This document shows, in pieces, positions 32,416 through 42,709 of a DNA stretch of 64,000 bases. Under the pieces are notes generated by a model. It made no database searches. It worked only from the letters and a program-made list of their open reading frames with translations, and had not been told where the DNA came from. The translations under genes and the position numbers were made by a program. Origin of the DNA: Centroberyx gerrardi (taxonomy: Eukaryota > Chordata > Actinopteri > Beryciformes > Berycidae); NCBI RefSeq assembly GCF_048128805.1, contig NC_136006.1:2593235-2657234 (forward strand). Reading direction: 5' to 3'. The stretch's first letter is position 1; each line of letters begins with the position of its first letter.

Positions 32416-34302
32416 TAGAGGTGCACCGATACTATCTGTAGTATCAGCCCCAAAGTACTCATACTCGGAACGGAAGATGAAGTTGTTCCGATACCGATAA
32501 CTTAATGACATTCGTAATGAACAATAGGCTTATATGTCGGCGGGATAGAAAAATCAACAAACCTCATAAAACATCTGAAGGCACGTCACCATAAGGAGCA
32601 CAAAGAGTTCACCACAGCTAAACAACAAGCTAGTGAGACTTAACTTAAACCTGCAATAAGTGATTTCAGACCCTGTAACCAATCCTGAAGCTAACGTGTG
32701 CTACGTGGAGATTTCCATGAGACGTGATAATGTAAACAAACAGCCACACAGCAGCAGCTGTGTTGTTGTTTTCACCTCTTTCCTGAAGTGTGTTGTCAAA
32801 GTCGGCCCGCGAAAAGGCGAATCAATAAAGCGAGCGAGCAAACGTTTTCAACTAGTAAACTTGCTACCTGCCTCTTCACTTGTCATTGTGGGTCATGTGA
32901 CCTTCAGCGGGAGAAAAATCGGTCAAAGCGAGACTGGTTTCCGGCGATATTTCTCCGTAGCTACGTTTATTTTAGCCATTAGCCTTTATGCACGGTTTGT
33001 CCTTAAGGGCTTCCGTCGCCCAGTAGCTTTGAGGTGTGTTTACAAAATGAGTTGCGGTTTCTGTCGCCCTCTAGTGGTCAGGAAAAAACGCTTAGTGCAG
33101 CTTTAAGCACCAGCCAAGCAACACAGCACGCCGCGAAAACGCCACTGACAGCGGCAGGAAAACAATGAAATCTACCTTGCTAGACACGGTGGAACAGCGA
33201 TTTGCTACGGTGGAGATAGAGCCGCTGTATTGTGTCACCACAATCTTAGATCCAAGGTGTGTGTAGATGCCTATATTATCTGCTAGTATGTCATCTATGG
33301 GCTGTTTGTTTTATTAGCCTATAACGGTAAACATTTGTATCACCGGGGCATGTTTTTGTTTTGTTTTTTTGACAGGAGCAGCAGGTCCGTCTTTTCATGA
33401 CACAAACTGCCCACAGCTGTTGCCTATACAGAATTTCATATTTAATGATCAGTCTCTTGCATAAGGAAATACAATTTATTAAATAAGCCACTTTAGAAAC
33501 TAAAGTCTTTATATGAGCCAATTCGAAGTTGTAGGAGAGAGAATATTCACTGCAGCCTCACGCATAGCGGAGAGGAGAAGCCGACTGACGAGCCGGCTTC
33601 TCAGACACTTGGAGGCGTAGGCTACCGCATTATTCAGCCTGTTTGTATGTGCTGTAAAGAGAGAGACACTATAACCTCTATCCTATGTTATTCTGGCTAT
33701 TATTTTTTCGCTCATCATTATTATTTACGAAAGGGGCGCAGCCAAACTGTGTGAAATGTGAAATGCTGCTGTTCGCAAAGAACCGTTTCCTCACATTCAA
33801 GTAGGTCACATCCCATAACTTGTTTTATTAGCCTACAATATTAATAGTAGTAGCCTACCTTTTTTAGAAGATGTCTTGGCTGTAGGCTGTTTTATTAGGC
33901 ATATCAGCGTTATTGTTTCCTTCTCTGTTTAGTCCTTAATGAAAGGCTGAAACAAGGGAAACTGAGTGGACCCAAATGCAGAGAGCGGTCATCAGAGGCA
34001 GCAGCAGTAGCTCTAACAAAGACTATCCTCGAGCCTACCATATGCTGTGCTATTTATTTATTTTTTTTCATTGTTATTTTTTACTTAATGAAATACAATA
34101 GCCTGTATAATATGGTCAAATTAATAAAAAATAATTGGCTCACTTGTTCCTGTAATTATTATTAGAGGCCAATAGCCTACTAGATGGCATAAATGACTAT
34201 TAATTGAAAAGTACTCGGATCGGTACTCGGAACGGCCGATCCACTTGATCAAGTACTCGGTACTCGGATCGGTTCTCAAAAAATGGTATCGGTGCATCCC
34301 TA
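32416..34302 (+). mobile_element. hAT element with 8-bp target duplication and transposase remnant
   Basis: The left end TAGAGGTGCACCGATAC and the right end GTATCGGTGCATCCCTA are inverted repeats. Perfect 8-bp target duplications CTTAAGAG lie at 32408-32415 and 34303-34310. Near 33166-33260 the plus strand reads MKSTLLDTVEQRFATVE and LYCVTTILDPR, a conserved piece of the C-terminal half of BED/hAT transposases. The rest of the gene is gone or unrecognisable. Subterminal ACTCGGATCGG motifs repeat near the right end. A smaller element is nested at 32645-33106. Confidence 0.93.
32645..33106. mobile_element. TTAA-flanked MITE nested in the hAT element
   Basis: TTAA lies at both ends, with inverted repeats ACCTGCAATAAGTGATT (left) and AACGCTTAGTGCAGCT (right). 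A TTAA target is the piggyBac habit, though the family is not certain. The 148-codon frame that nearly fills it is not a real gene. Confidence 0.65.
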
Positions 34303-34310
34303 CTTAAGAG

Positions 34311-34913
34311 TGAAAAAAAAGCTGTCTCCTAAACACCAACAAGCAATCACTCCATCCAGAGAAAGCTGAACTAATCAATGGTACATCTTTTGCCTCTCTC
34401 GTCTTTTATATTACTGATGTCATGTTGCATGATTTCTGGGCATTAAGGTTCAGATTTTTAACAGTTACCTCTCAATGCCATTTTGAGCCGCCACTGTGCA
34501 AAGTTGCCTAGCGAAGCTTTAAAGATCCCCAAGGGTCTACATGTAGTTTCTGCTTATGGAGAGGCAAAAAAGTAGTACACAATTTCATAAATATCAAGAC
34601 CAGACAATCAAGTTTTCAAAAGCAATTTAAGATTGAAAGTAGACTGTGTATTCATGCTAAGATAACACAGCTGTCAGAAAGCCACAGATCTGTGTGCACA
34701 GTAAGCAGTATTATCTTAGCAGGAAGCATTTGGCAAATTTATAAAAAGTGATGATACTGGAAGATTCTATAACATAGAATGTTAACTTCATCTTCTAAAA
34801 CTTTGTAAATTTAAAAGTATGTATCCCAGCTAAAGGAGGAAAGAACACAAAAATCAATGGGTTGTGTTTAAAGTTTGTTTGTTGTCAAATGTGTAAATTC
34901 ATGAAGGAATTGA
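34311..34913. other. Intergenic, nothing recognised
   Basis: Unique-looking AT-rich sequence just before the duplicated unit A. No gene or repeat. Confidence 0.3.
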
Positions 34914-35125
34914 AGGATGTCAATCAGACAGAAATCATATAAATATCAACAAAAACCATTGGCACATTTATATGGGCTATATATTATAAGGAAACTGCAA
35001 CTGAATGCACACAAACTTTTATTTCTGCTTTTAAAAGGAATAAGGCCCTCTGCCTTCCAGACACCTCTGTTTAGCTAGTAGTGCTCAGCAGATGCAAGCT
35101 GTGACTGCGGTGACTTCACTCACAA

Positions 35126-36215
35126 ACAATCAACATCCTTTTATTGCTGACACTTTTGCATCTTATTGCATTAAGGAACAATGGACTAAACACTCATTTC
35201 CATCAACCCAGGCCATCTGGTCATCGTAGCAGGGTAGCTGTTATTCACAAAGATCACATAAAATATTCCCCTATCTCTTATGGCATTTTTTCCACCTTTG
35301 AATCACTTAGTTTCCTGGTTAATGGTAAGGCTCCCTTGCTATGTGTCTTAGTCTACAGACCCCCCAAACTGAACTATGATTTAATCCAGGAATTCTCTGA
35401 CCTTCTGTCTCTCATCGTGCCTAAATACGATAGAATTTTAATACTTGGTGATTTTAACATCCATGTGCGTTGCCCATTATATGCACTTATTACTGATTTT
35501 ATGCAGTCTTTCAACCTTGTTCAATCTGTAAGTGAGTCTACTCTTGCAAAGGGCCATACTCTTGACCTTGTACTCTCCTTTGGTCTGCCCTTAAATAATG
35601 TTCAGATAAAGGATATGCATGTGTCTGACCACAAGGCAATTGTATTTGATGCACCGCTACTTCCTTCTACCTCCTCTCCGCTCAGCTGTTGATTTTTAAA
35701 ACATCTGCAAACAAATTTCCTGAGGCTTTCTTGGCGACTCGCAGTGATATATCTTTCATGACATCCCAGAGTCACACTGATGAGCTAGTCACTCATTTTA
35801 ATCAAATCTGTTTGGCCATACTCGACTCCGTTGCTCCTCTCAAAAACAAGAGGTCAAAACCACAAGCTTTTCCGTGGATCAATGATAAACCTCGGGACCA
35901 ACCCTGAGTGTAAATGGAAGGCTACCAAATTACAGATCTTCCACGATATTTTGAAAAATCTAATGCTCACATATTAGAAAATGGTTAAGGATGCAAGAGC
36001 TGCATTTTTCTCAGACCTTATATCTAAAAATTGTCACAACTCTAAGGTTCTGTTCAAAGCTATATATTCTGTCATTAGCCCTTCCCCCAGCCACAGCATT
36101 GAAGCCTCCCCAGAGAAGTGTGAGGAATTTTTAGTTTGTTTTACTCAAAAGGTTGAAAATATAAGATGTCTTCTGATAAGAGCAAATAGAGGACCTCATT
36201 TGAGAGACAATATCC
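35126..36215 (+). mobile_element. LINE endonuclease-domain fragment (unit A)
   Basis: An L2-like LINE piece covering the endonuclease and the linker before the reverse transcriptase. The main frame (35144-35692) reads RSRVAVIHKD, LCVLVYRPPK, ILILGDFNIHV (the LGDFN motif of AP-like endonucleases), LAKGHTLDLVLSFG and VSDHKAIVFD (SDH catalytic motif). Further frames give LVTHFNQICLAILDSVAPLK and ARAAFFSDLI. It lacks the reverse transcriptase and is broken by stops. The copy in unit B (53588-54650) is nearly identical. Confidence 0.85.
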
Positions 36216-36216
36216 T

Positions 36217-36519
36217 TTTTTTTTTTTTTTTTTTTTCACCTTTATTTATTCAGGGGAGTTTCACTGAGAGCAATGCTCTCTTTTTCAGGAACGCCCTGAT
36301 CACATTCACACACATTCACACCTGGAAGCTGACCAGTACAACCACAGTCTGATCTGCTGGCCACTGAGCAGCTCCACTGGAAATTGGAGAAATTGGTTGA
36401 AAACAGCTGAGTTATCTGACATGAGAAAGACAAGAGAAAAGTCCCTGTCAGCAGGGGAAGTCTGACATCTTATATTTTCAACCTTTTGAGTAAAACAAAC
36501 TAAAAATTCCTCACACTTC
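36217..36519 (-). mobile_element. Retroelement 3' end with A-tail plus inverted LINE scrap
   Basis: A long T run (about 36219-36236) followed by CCTTTATTTATTCAGGGG is, on the minus strand, an AATAAA-type end with a poly-A tail, so a 5'-truncated retroposed copy. At 36463-36519 a 57-base segment is the exact or near-exact reverse complement of 36114-36170 in the LINE fragment. The retroposed end is therefore bracketed by inverted copies of one LINE piece. Confidence 0.75.
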
Positions 36520-36535
36520 TAACCCTAACCCTAAC
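36520..36535. repeat. Telomere-like CCCTAA tract at the palindrome edge
   Basis: TAACCCTAACCCTAAC, between two and three units of the vertebrate telomere repeat, touches the outer end of the left arm. The right arm at 46913 lacks it. Repeated in unit B at 54969-54984. Confidence 0.8.
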
Positions 36536-36876
36536 ACCAAAACCTAGATACCCCCATCACCTGTCTGAATTTAGATTCTGTCCCCTCACTTTAATCTAAA
36601 GTTAGGCACCAGTGATCAGGGGGCCCCAGGTTGTTGTTGACAACAGGCCTAATCCTTTAACCTGTTTGCTCTCCATTCACAAACTTCAAATTCTGTTGCA
36701 AACTTTAATTTTCTTTCATAGAATGCACATGTAGTCCTTTTTTAAAAATGTTTGACGAATTAGTTTTAGCAGTGTGAGATAGTCTGGCCAAGAATTGTCT
36801 GAATAAATTAGTTTTTTTCCTTTGATAACTATAATCCGGTGATAGATGGCGTCATCACCTTCTGCTTGTTGTGTGT

Positions 36877-36946
36877 GTTTACCTATGGACCACTATAAAA
36901 GTTCAGCAGCTGGTTCTGTCTGTCTCAGTATGGGTGGGGGGTGGGG
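36877..36946 (+). promoter_or_regulatory. Putative core promoter of OR gene 37447-38382
   Basis: GTTTACC (36877-36883), ten bases, TATAAAAG from 36894, TTCAGCAGCTGGTTCTG, CTCAGT with its A at 36927 (spacing 33), then a G-rich run GGGTGGGGGGTGGGG. The upstream box contains TGTTTAC, a forkhead-factor core. The start codon is about 0.5 kb downstream. Confidence 0.68.
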
Positions 36947-37446
36947 GAGTTACAACAGCCTGGAGGCCTTACTCACTCTGCCATCTCTGAGATCTTTCTC
37001 ATCACGTTTGGTAATTATCTTAGGAAAAGGGCATAATATGACTGATGTGTGTTAGCGCTGAAGGCTGGCTGTTTATTTTAATGATCTGATAATCTTATGA
37101 CTGACAAGTACAAGACATCTCCAGCATGACTCTCAGTGATTAGATCCCACACATGGTTTTTATCTCTGTTACTTTCTTTAATTGTTGATGTTTTGTGTGA
37201 ACTCTTAAGACACTTCCATATAGAATAACCACCATTTAAAAAATCTTGATTGATAGTAAAAGAGCAAAGGAAAGTACCAGTTATATTTCCTGTACAAAAT
37301 GATCGATGGCAAAATAGCCACTACTAAAATGATATGAATGAATTCCTCCCATGTTAGATTACATCTCTATTTTCTTGGTGCATTACTTTTCAAAAGTTGC
37401 AGTTGCAGGCTCAGTCTGCCTAAGCCTGTATGTTATTACTGCTGAC
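36947..37446 (+). other. Presumed 5' UTR/intron of the OR at 37447
   Basis: Non-coding in appearance. The last 96 bases are open in frame with the receptor (ATG at 37351), but no other receptor has such an extension. Confidence 0.4.
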
Positions 37447-38382
37447 ATGGGAAACTCAACACAGATTGTGTCATTTGTGTTGGCTATGTATGGTAACATA
37501 GGAAACTTAAAGTACCTGTTTTTCACCCTGGCAATGCTATTATACACATTAGTAATTTTTGCCAACATAGTTCTCATTGTCATTATATATGTGGACAGAA
37601 ATCTGCATGAGCCCATGTATCTATTTCTCTGTAGTTTGTTTGCTAATGAAATATCTGGTAGCACAACTTTGTTGCCCTGCTTAATGACACAATTATTGTC
37701 AGACACACATGAAATTTCTGTCTTTTACTGTTTTATACAAATATTTTCTATTCATGCATATGTAGGTGTTGAATATGCAAATTTAACAAGCATGGCATAT
37801 GACAGATATGTGTGTATCTGTAAGCCTTTACATTACAATGTGATCATAACCAAACGAAGAGTACAACAAACCATTGTAGCTATCTGGATACTTTGTTTTA
37901 CGGAAGTTGGAGTTTTGTTGGCTTTCACTATTCGTTTAAAGCTTTGTGGAAATATTATCAACAACGTTGCTTGTGGGAACCATCTTGTAGTGAAACTTTC
38001 TTGTTCATTAGACACAACAGTGTCAGAGATTCATGATCTGCTTTTTGGTCTTATTTTTGCCGTTGTTATCCCTACAAGTTTTATTTCATACACATATATA
38101 AAGATTCTGGCTGTATGTTTAAAATCTTCCAAAGAGACCAGACGGAAGGCTTTCAGTACCTGCACTCCACATCTTGTTTCTCTCATTAACTTTGCTTTTG
38201 GCTGTTTTTATGGGTTAATAACTCAGAGACATGGCACAATGTTTCTTCCATATCCACTGCGTGTTATGTCATCTACATACCTCTTGATTTGTCAACCTCT
38301 TCTAAGTCCAATCATGTATGGTCTTAAACTGTCAAAAATTAGACATGCTTGCAAAAACTTTCTGACATCAAAGATGATGTAA
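37447..38382 (+). CDS. Olfactory receptor, array copy A-left, 311 aa
   Basis: Intact odorant receptor. The start was placed at MGNSTQIVSFVLAMYGN (sequon N3) by alignment with the single-copy receptors; an in-frame ATG 32 codons upstream would add a hydrophobic leader not found in the others. RNLHEPMYLFLCSLFANE marks loop 1/TM2, and MAYDRYVCICKPLHYN starts at 116. EYANLTS replaces the usual EYCNLAA, losing a cysteine. KLCGNIINNVACGNH lies in loop 2, TYIKILAVCLKSSKETRRK spans TM5/loop 3 and PLLSPIMYGLKLSKIRHAC marks TM7. It belongs to a four-member set with 45062, 55896 and 63508. Private residues relative to the other full-length copies include I in FANIV, S in NEISG, I in FTIRL and T in SSTYLL. 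Ligand unknown. Confidence 0.96.
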   Translation: MGNSTQIVSFVLAMYGNIGNLKYLFFTLAMLLYTLVIFANIVLIVIIYVDRNLHEPMYLFLCSLFANEISGSTTLLPCLMTQLLSDTHEISVFYCFIQIFSIHAYVGVEYANLTSMAYDRYVCICKPLHYNVIITKRRVQQTIVAIWILCFTEVGVLLAFTIRLKLCGNIINNVACGNHLVVKLSCSLDTTVSEIHDLLFGLIFAVVIPTSFISYTYIKILAVCLKSSKETRRKAFSTCTPHLVSLINFAFGCFYGLITQRHGTMFLPYPLRVMSSTYLLICQPLLSPIMYGLKLSKIRHACKNFLTSKMM

Positions 38383-39633
38383 TTTTACATTGTGATGCAA
38401 ATTCTTTGAAATCTTTAATAATATCTTTAATAATCTTTAATAATATCTTGTCTGGACATGAATCTCCAGACAAGTTGTCCCATGAAGAGACAGAAATAAG
38501 TGAAAACAAGTAATAAAACGAGAAACACAATTACAAAATTAAAAAGAAAATGGAGTAAAGTGAAATGGAGTAAAAAGTATAAGGAGAAATTCCCATAAAA
38601 GCCAGTCTTAAAAAGTGTGTTTTAGAAGATGAAACTGGATTAGCTAGCCTAACTTGCCAGGCAGGACATTCCAACAGAGCATCCTTAACAGAAGACGTTC
38701 ATTCATGAGTGTCTAAATTTTATAATGCAAAACTAAGATTGTTTTATAATATGACCCCTCTTCTTTGTGTTTGTGTGTGTGTAATATGACCTCTATTTTT
38801 CGTGTGTGTGTATGTATATGTGTATCAATGTATCTGTACGAATGTATGTACTTATGTGTGTGTATATTTGTGTGTATAAATGTATATACATATGTATATA
38901 TATATATATATATATTCTAGTATTTTTTATGTGTATTAAATTAAACCGTTTAATGAAAAGGTGAAAGACTGGCTGAAACAAAACCAAACCTGCGATTATT
39001 GATCATTGATCATGCACTTGTGCACGCACACATGCACATGGACATGTACACACAGATAGAGGAACAGACACACATGGACAAACATAAATATATACTCATA
39101 AAGACCACGTGCATGCATGTACACGGACATACACGTCTACAAACATTATGCATATACACTTACTGTATATTACCATGAATTAGGGAACATACACAAGTGC
39201 ACACATACACTTACGCAACACATGTAAAATGATTGTAATGTGATGTAAATATTGTAATTTTTGTATGATCATGTCACATGTATGAGAATGTCACTACTTA
39301 TTATGTGTTCAATTAACTAATGTACTTTTGGTAATGATGATATGTTATGACCATTTTTAAGTAGAAAAGCCTAACCAGGGACAGGGGTCGCAAATTAGCC
39401 TTGGCTAGAAATCCCATATGCAACACATCTGTATCATGTTATTGTAACCTGTTACAATGTTTGATTTGCATTGTCCCTGACAAATAAACTAATAAATAAA
39501 TACATAAAAAATATTATTTTTAGCCTGTGTCTCATAACTCTAAATGAGTGGTCCTCAACCTCCTTTTTTATTGGGGTACTGTGTTTGTTGCTCTGTTTGA
39601 CCTGTACGTTGAGGAGTGACACATAAATACAAT

Positions 39634-39665
<32 letters not shown>

Positions 39666-39689
39666 GATACCTACCTACCTACCTACCTA
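38383..39689. other. Spacer in left arm A: UTR, microsatellite, LINE 3' tail
   Basis: It begins with the receptor 3' UTR, with TAATATCTTTAA repeats near 38418-38448. A TA/TG-rich simple repeat spans about 38870-38917. About 39370-39510 reads like a common fish LINE 3' end (GGGACAGGGGTCGCAAATTAGCC through GTCCCTGACAAATAAACTAATAAATAAA). A TATC repeat followed by an ACCT repeat lies at about 39638-39690. Confidence 0.6.
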
Positions 39690-40732
39690 TCTTCCAAAGT
39701 CTAGGAGCTCTAATAGAGACACAGTCTAGTCTTGAGCCTAGACTGTGGAACAGAGAAAAGGGCCTTGCTTGAGGATCGAAGGATGCGCTCCGGCTCAAAA
39801 GGAGTTAAAAGGTCAGCAATATAGCTAGGGGCTAGACCTTGCCGTGCTTTAAATGTAATCACTAAAATCTTAAAATCAATTGAAATCAAACTGGTAACCA
39901 GTACAGATGTGCTAAGATTTGGGTAATATTATCTCTACATTTGGTTCCAGTTAAAATCCTAGCTGCAGCATTTTGAACAAGCTGGAGATGCGAGAATGAT
40001 TTTTGACTGAGGCAGGTATAGATAGAGTTGCAGTAGTCTAGATTATATTAAATAAAAGAATTGAATTACCTTCTCTCAATCAGAGATAAAAATGACTTGA
40101 TTTTTGATATATTTCTCAGTTGAAGGAACAGGACTCAGGAGGATGGAGCCAAGAATTGAGCACATAGACTGTAAAAAAAGATGGACATAGTGAGTGTGAC
40201 GTCACCCATAGGTTTCTGAAGGGCCGTTTTGAAGCCGTTTGTCTGCTGTGGTTGACGATGACTTGCCTATTGTGACAGAGATGGTCCTATTGGATAAGTG
40301 GGATTTAGGCCAACTCAGTGCTAAGCCTGAGATGCCTATCCACTGTTCAAGGAGCTCAATTAAAATTATATGATCTACGGTGTCAAAAGCTGCGCTCAGG
40401 TCTAGAAGGATTAAGACTGAACATTCTCCTGCATCTGCTGTGAGGAGGAGGTCATTAGCTACTTTGACGAGAGCTGTTTCTGTGCTGTGTAATGCTCTAA
40501 AACCTTTTTCAAACATATTATTACGGTTCAAATAAGATATGAATTGGGTAAAAACTATTTTTTTCTAAAACGGTTGATAAAGTGTAGAGATGGGCCTAAA
40601 ACTACTTAGATTAGATGGATCAAGGCTGGGTTTTTTAAGAAGAAGCTGAAGTACTATGTGCTTAAAACTAAAACTCTCTGTGGCCAGAGAACTGTTGATA
40701 ATGGACAGAATGCTAGGACCTACAGTGTCAAA
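39690..40732 (-). mobile_element. LINE reverse transcriptase fragment (left arm/centre, unit A)
   Basis: L2-like LINE on the minus strand. From 40730 leftward it reads FDTVGPSILSIINSSLAT, then LLKKPSLDPSNLSSFRPIS (RT entry motif). FRALHSTETALVKVANDLLL and VLILLDLSAAFDTVDH (first catalytic aspartates) follow at 40202-40531. A MITE fragment (about 40145-40236) interrupts it, and beyond that only the 3' part remains (to about 39700). It is broken by frameshifts and an internal loss of about 300 bp compared with the other arm. The Harbinger element starting at 40733 cuts off its 5' side. Confidence 0.85.
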
Positions 40733-42271
40733 GGCCCAATCCCATTTCTTATTTTTACCCCTACCCCTCGTTTTCGAGTGCCCCTCGCTTTTCAACTTGC
40801 CCCTCGGAACAGAGTTACAAGGGGTAGTGGTTGAAATCTTCCCCTGTGAAATTGGACAACCCTTCAACACCCTGATACGTCATCAGTAGTTGTCGATGGC
40901 GTTTACGTAAACAGACGCGACGAGTTTGTTGCCGGAATCTCACAATGCCATCTTCAGCTGTGGTGATTTCTCTTGCGTGGGCTATAGGCATCCTTTTGCG
41001 GTTGTCAACAGCAAATCGGAGAAATGTAAGAAAAAGAAGACGTCTTCAACGCCTGGGAATGCTGGTGGATCAGTTTGAGGTATGTAGGATAGACTGCAAA
41101 CAAGTTTTGTTGTAGTTAGCCTAGCTACACAACATGCTAGCTAGCTAGTATAGTGACTTGGTAACTAACGTTAATGTTGGATCAACCTGTTTGTGATACA
41201 CACGTAATGTCAAATAAACGACCGTTTACTTTATTGATTTATGTGTTGTGTGATGATCTGTGTGCAGGTCTGATAGGATAGAATACTGTACACATGCATT
41301 GTATGTAGCTATTAACGTGTTTGTGGCATATGCGTTTGGTTCCCTCAGTTTCACCTAGTAAAAGTGCTTCCAATTCAGACTATGATGTGAACTTATTTCC
41401 TTTTCCAGACTGGTCATCCTACGTCATACTGCAAGCTGAATCACAACATGCCCATCCTGCGTTTGCGGTTTAACGTAGAGGCCGAGCTGAAGCAGGACTT
41501 CCGCCTCAGCAGAAGAGCCATGCATGGTCTGCAGAGGCTCCTACAGAGGGAACAGGACCATGGCTGGGGTAATCAGCTGGAAGTCCTGATATACGTTTAC
41601 TGGCTGGCTCATGGACTGTCCTATCGGGTTGTATCCAGTGTCTTCAATGTGCCAAAATCCACAATCCACCGCGTCATCCACAAAGTTGCACAACACATAT
41701 GGATCAACCTGAAGCGAGCCATCTGTTTCCCACAAGCAGGAGAGCTTCATGCAGTTGGGCAAGGATTTGTCCAGTTATCAGGAAGCCCTGCCTTCAACAA
41801 CGTTGTGGGTGCAATAGATGGTTGCCATATCAGGATCAAACCCCCTCTACAGCACTGAATAGACTATTTGAATTACAAAGGGTTCTTTTCAATAAATGCA
41901 GGCAATTTGTGATTCTAATGGAAGATTCCTTGATATCTTTGTTGGCTACCTGGGGTCGGTTCATGACACGCATCATGAAGAACAGTAGCTTTTACAGGGC
42001 AAGACGGTACCCTCCCACAGGTTACATCCTTCTGGGTGATGGTGGCTATCCCTGTTTGGACTCACCAATCTGCCTAATCACACCTTACAAGGAGCCCATT
42101 AATGGACACATACAGGGGCGCTTCAATTATTATCATTCCAGAGGGCGCAGCATAATCGAAAGGGCTTTTGGAATGATGAAGACCAGATGGAGGTCTACCC
42201 TTTTCAGAGCCTTGGAGGTTAAACCCACATTTGCACCTCAGGTTTTTGCATCCTGTGCCTTTTTACACAAT
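40733..42271 (+). mobile_element. PIF/Harbinger transposon, centre of palindrome A
   Basis: The left end GGCCCAATCCCATTTCTT followed by ACCCCTACCCC repeats is typical of fish Harbinger elements. It interrupts the LINE at 40732. Inside is a HARBI1-like transposase (40945-42268). A right terminal inverted repeat was not found: at 42272 another left-type end (GGCCCAATCCCAATACCCCC) begins instead, in the same orientation, apparently a second Harbinger-type element inserted at, or fused to, the transposase C-terminus. Confidence 0.8.
40945..42268 (+). pseudogene. HARBI1-like Harbinger transposase, frameshifted (unit A)
   Basis: A two-exon DDE_4 transposase. Exon 1 (40945-41079, 45 codons) begins MPSSAVVISLAWAIGILLRL and ends at the donor GAG|GTATGT. 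Exon 2 starts after TTTTCCAG at 41409, in phase. It reads MPILRLRFNVEAELKQDFRL, the helix-turn-helix-like LSYRVVSSVFNVPKSTIHRV and VVGAIDGCHIRIKPP (first catalytic D), then loses frame at about 41850. Several frame changes lie between 41850 and 41990. GYILLGDGGYPCL and the glutamate motif SIIERAFGMMKTRW follow in the frame ending at CAFLHN, where the second Harbinger-like end begins. Such enzymes cut at TWA targets with a Myb-like partner; none is encoded here. Not functional as it stands. Confidence 0.85.
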
Positions 42272-42709
42272 GGCCCAATCCCAATACCCCCTTGCCCCTA
42301 CCACTTAGCCCTACCCCTCCGTTTTGCGCATTCACACGTAGGGGTAGGGTGTCCCGATTCTTGTTGGGATAGAGGGGTAGGGCAAAGTAGTAGGGCTATA
42401 TGGCCCTCCAAACAGAGGTTTTTCAGAGGCACACTCAAAAGCGAGTGTTATGAGAAATCTCCCAGAATTCCTTGCGAATCATCGGCAAGATGGTGGCTAA
42501 CGCTGCACAAGCAAAAAAGAAAACCACAAATGTATTTTCTTTGTTAATAAAGATTTAAAAATTATGATAACTATCGTATTATCTTAGTTTCATGTCGTTT
42601 CAATGTATTATAGACCTTTTCTTTATAACAAGCATAACAAAAAATCGCTAGTATGCTGATGTCTCTAGCTATCTAGCTAACGTTACAACATTTTCATTTT
42701 CAAAATAAT
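42272..42709. mobile_element. Second Harbinger-type end and AT-rich filler
   Basis: GGCCCAATCCCAATACCCCC starts at 42272, with ACCCCT/AGGGGTAGGG motifs on both strands to about 42400, then unassigned sequence with TCTAGCTATCTAGCTAACG near 42664. Probably a non-autonomous relative of the transposon to its left; its right end was not found. Confidence 0.5.

Larger units (their letters stand above)
36532..40236. repeat. Palindrome left arm, unit A
   Basis: Reverse complement of 42913-46913 with a few percent divergence and some indels, chiefly about 300 bp of LINE sequence present only in the right arm near 42990-43380. The arm carries one OR gene with its promoter, a TA/TG microsatellite, a LINE 3' tail and a GATA/ACCT repeat. 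It ends inside a MITE fragment. Confidence 0.93.

Noticed and set aside
32660-33106. 148-codon plus-strand frame
   Set aside because: It lies inside a TTAA-flanked MITE and shows no domain.
36846-37055. Small frame MASSPSACCVCLPMDHY..., repeated at 46389-46598 and 55295-55510
   Set aside because: It overlaps the OR promoter, and its conservation is explained by the recent duplication of the whole unit, not by coding selection.
37351-37446. 32-codon N-terminal extension of the array ORs
   Set aside because: No sister receptor has it. The ATG at 37447 gives the standard short glycosylated N-terminus.
37383-37706. 107-codon frame antisense to the array OR, seen in every array copy
   Set aside because: Shadow of the receptor frame; preserved only because the receptor is.
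38793-38987. Tyr-Ile-His repeat frames, also near 44245, 57147 and 62693-63108
   Set aside because: Translations of TA/TG and CA microsatellites.
41541-42547. Second-frame extensions around the Harbinger transposase read as a separate gene, including the C-terminal part beyond 42268
   Set aside because: The first part of the frame at 41699 is a shadow of the true frame, and the sequence beyond CAFLHN reads through a second transposon end.
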